Below are positions 63,545 through 64,000 of a stretch of DNA of 64,000 bases, piece by piece (the stretch's first letter is position 1; every line of letters starts with the position of its first letter). Below the pieces are notes generated by a model, which was not told the DNA's origin, ran no database searches, and saw only the letters and a program-made list of their open reading frames with translations. The translations under genes were made by a program, and so were the position numbers. This DNA comes from Dermatophagoides farinae (lineage: Eukaryota; Arthropoda; Arachnida; Sarcoptiformes; Pyroglyphidae), in assembly GCF_024713945.1 (NCBI RefSeq), contig NC_134681.1, positions 1 to 64,000 of the forward strand. The letters are read 5' to 3'.

Positions 63545-64000
63545 GTAGGTTTTTGTTCTTTTTTTCAGAATTTTTAAGGTTTTTTTTTGCACACAAACAC
63601 ACACACACACACACACACCATAAAGAGATATATGATGTCAATATACAATTATCATTTATATCCACGTGATAAAAAAAAATACAAAAGTCAATGACGTTTT
63701 TATGAATAATAATATTGATATATAACTAACTAAAATAATTTTTCATGGTTCAGGGTTCACACCTCTTTCACTTTTTTTTTGTTTGTATTTGATCCTAAAA
63801 AAACCTTGGATTAATGTCCATGTATTAGTGAATGTTTTTTTTTGCCTTCAAATAAACCGATACTATACGACAATGACGATGATAATGAAAACTATCAATA
63901 CGGTAATTGATATTTATAATTCATCATCATCATCATCATTAATTTTATTATCACTATGGTAATTGATGAATTTTTTTTTCTATTCATAATTATCATCTAC
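63545..64000 (+). other. Partial intron of the SLC10-like gene
   Basis: Sequence after the GTAGGT donor contains (CA)n at 63595-63618, poly-T runs and (TCA)n near 63923-63938. No exon encoding the expected next SLC10 segment is present, so the window ends inside an intron. Confidence 0.6.

Noticed and set aside
63752-63800. Possible third SLC10 exon after the AG at 63751-63752
   Set aside because: In phase it reads a few residues and then a stop, and lacks the expected GG-x-SN motif after CCPG.

Overview
The window is a piece of AT-rich eukaryotic nuclear DNA from a small arthropod. The base composition, the very short GT-AG introns (48-110 bp are common), the dense (TCA)n, (CAA)n, (GT)n and poly-A/T tracts and the homopolymer-rich proteins fit an acariform mite, such as a dust-mite relative (Dermatophagoides and kin). 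That placement is inferred from protein character and was not tested by search. No bacterial operons, CRISPR arrays or recognisable tRNA or rRNA genes are visible.

Layout. 1-1380 (minus): a decayed BEL/Pao-type LTR retrotransposon with a truncated gag, much richer in GC than its surroundings. 1381-9198: no gene; microsatellites including a 294-bp (GA)n tract; probably the last intron of the next gene. 9199-13660 (minus): one 4.46-kb exon of a muscarinic acetylcholine receptor with an enormous third intracellular loop; the TM7 exon is not found. 13661-22988: almost empty, with one doubtful small reading frame near 21.6-22.0 kb. 22989-30819 (plus): complete nine-exon ABCC1/MRP-type transporter (1603 aa). 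36705-38611 (plus): complete five-exon tryptophan 2,3-dioxygenase (533 aa). 40770-44130 (plus): nine-exon ankyrin protein of the Diego/ANKRD6 (diversin) family, with a probable one-base frameshift, a GC-AG intron and a 23-nt micro-exon. 48062-50790 and 55127-57402 (plus): two extracellular proteins, each with one chitin-binding type-2 (CBM14/peritrophin-A) domain of CPAP1 type, one glycine-rich and one carrying 26 tandem 10-residue GPTGPS repeats. 62803-64000 (plus): the 5' part of an SLC10-family (sodium/bile-acid cotransporter-like) gene running off the window.

Gene models were built by hand by matching donor/acceptor phases to family conservation. The ABCC, TDO and both CPAP1 models close in frame from ATG to stop, which supports them strongly. 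The genes are not a pathway cluster: they cover neuronal signalling, xenobiotic efflux, tryptophan catabolism, planar cell polarity, cuticle matrix and solute transport. The only local functional grouping is the pair of chitin-binding genes about 4.3 kb apart.

The most unusual object is the second chitin-binding protein: a CBM14 domain fused to a regular, two-flavoured GPTGPSF(S/Q)-type array with a 90-bp higher-order repeat, an RG-rich segment and three 19-residue repeats. I found no evidence of a wholly new multi-gene system.
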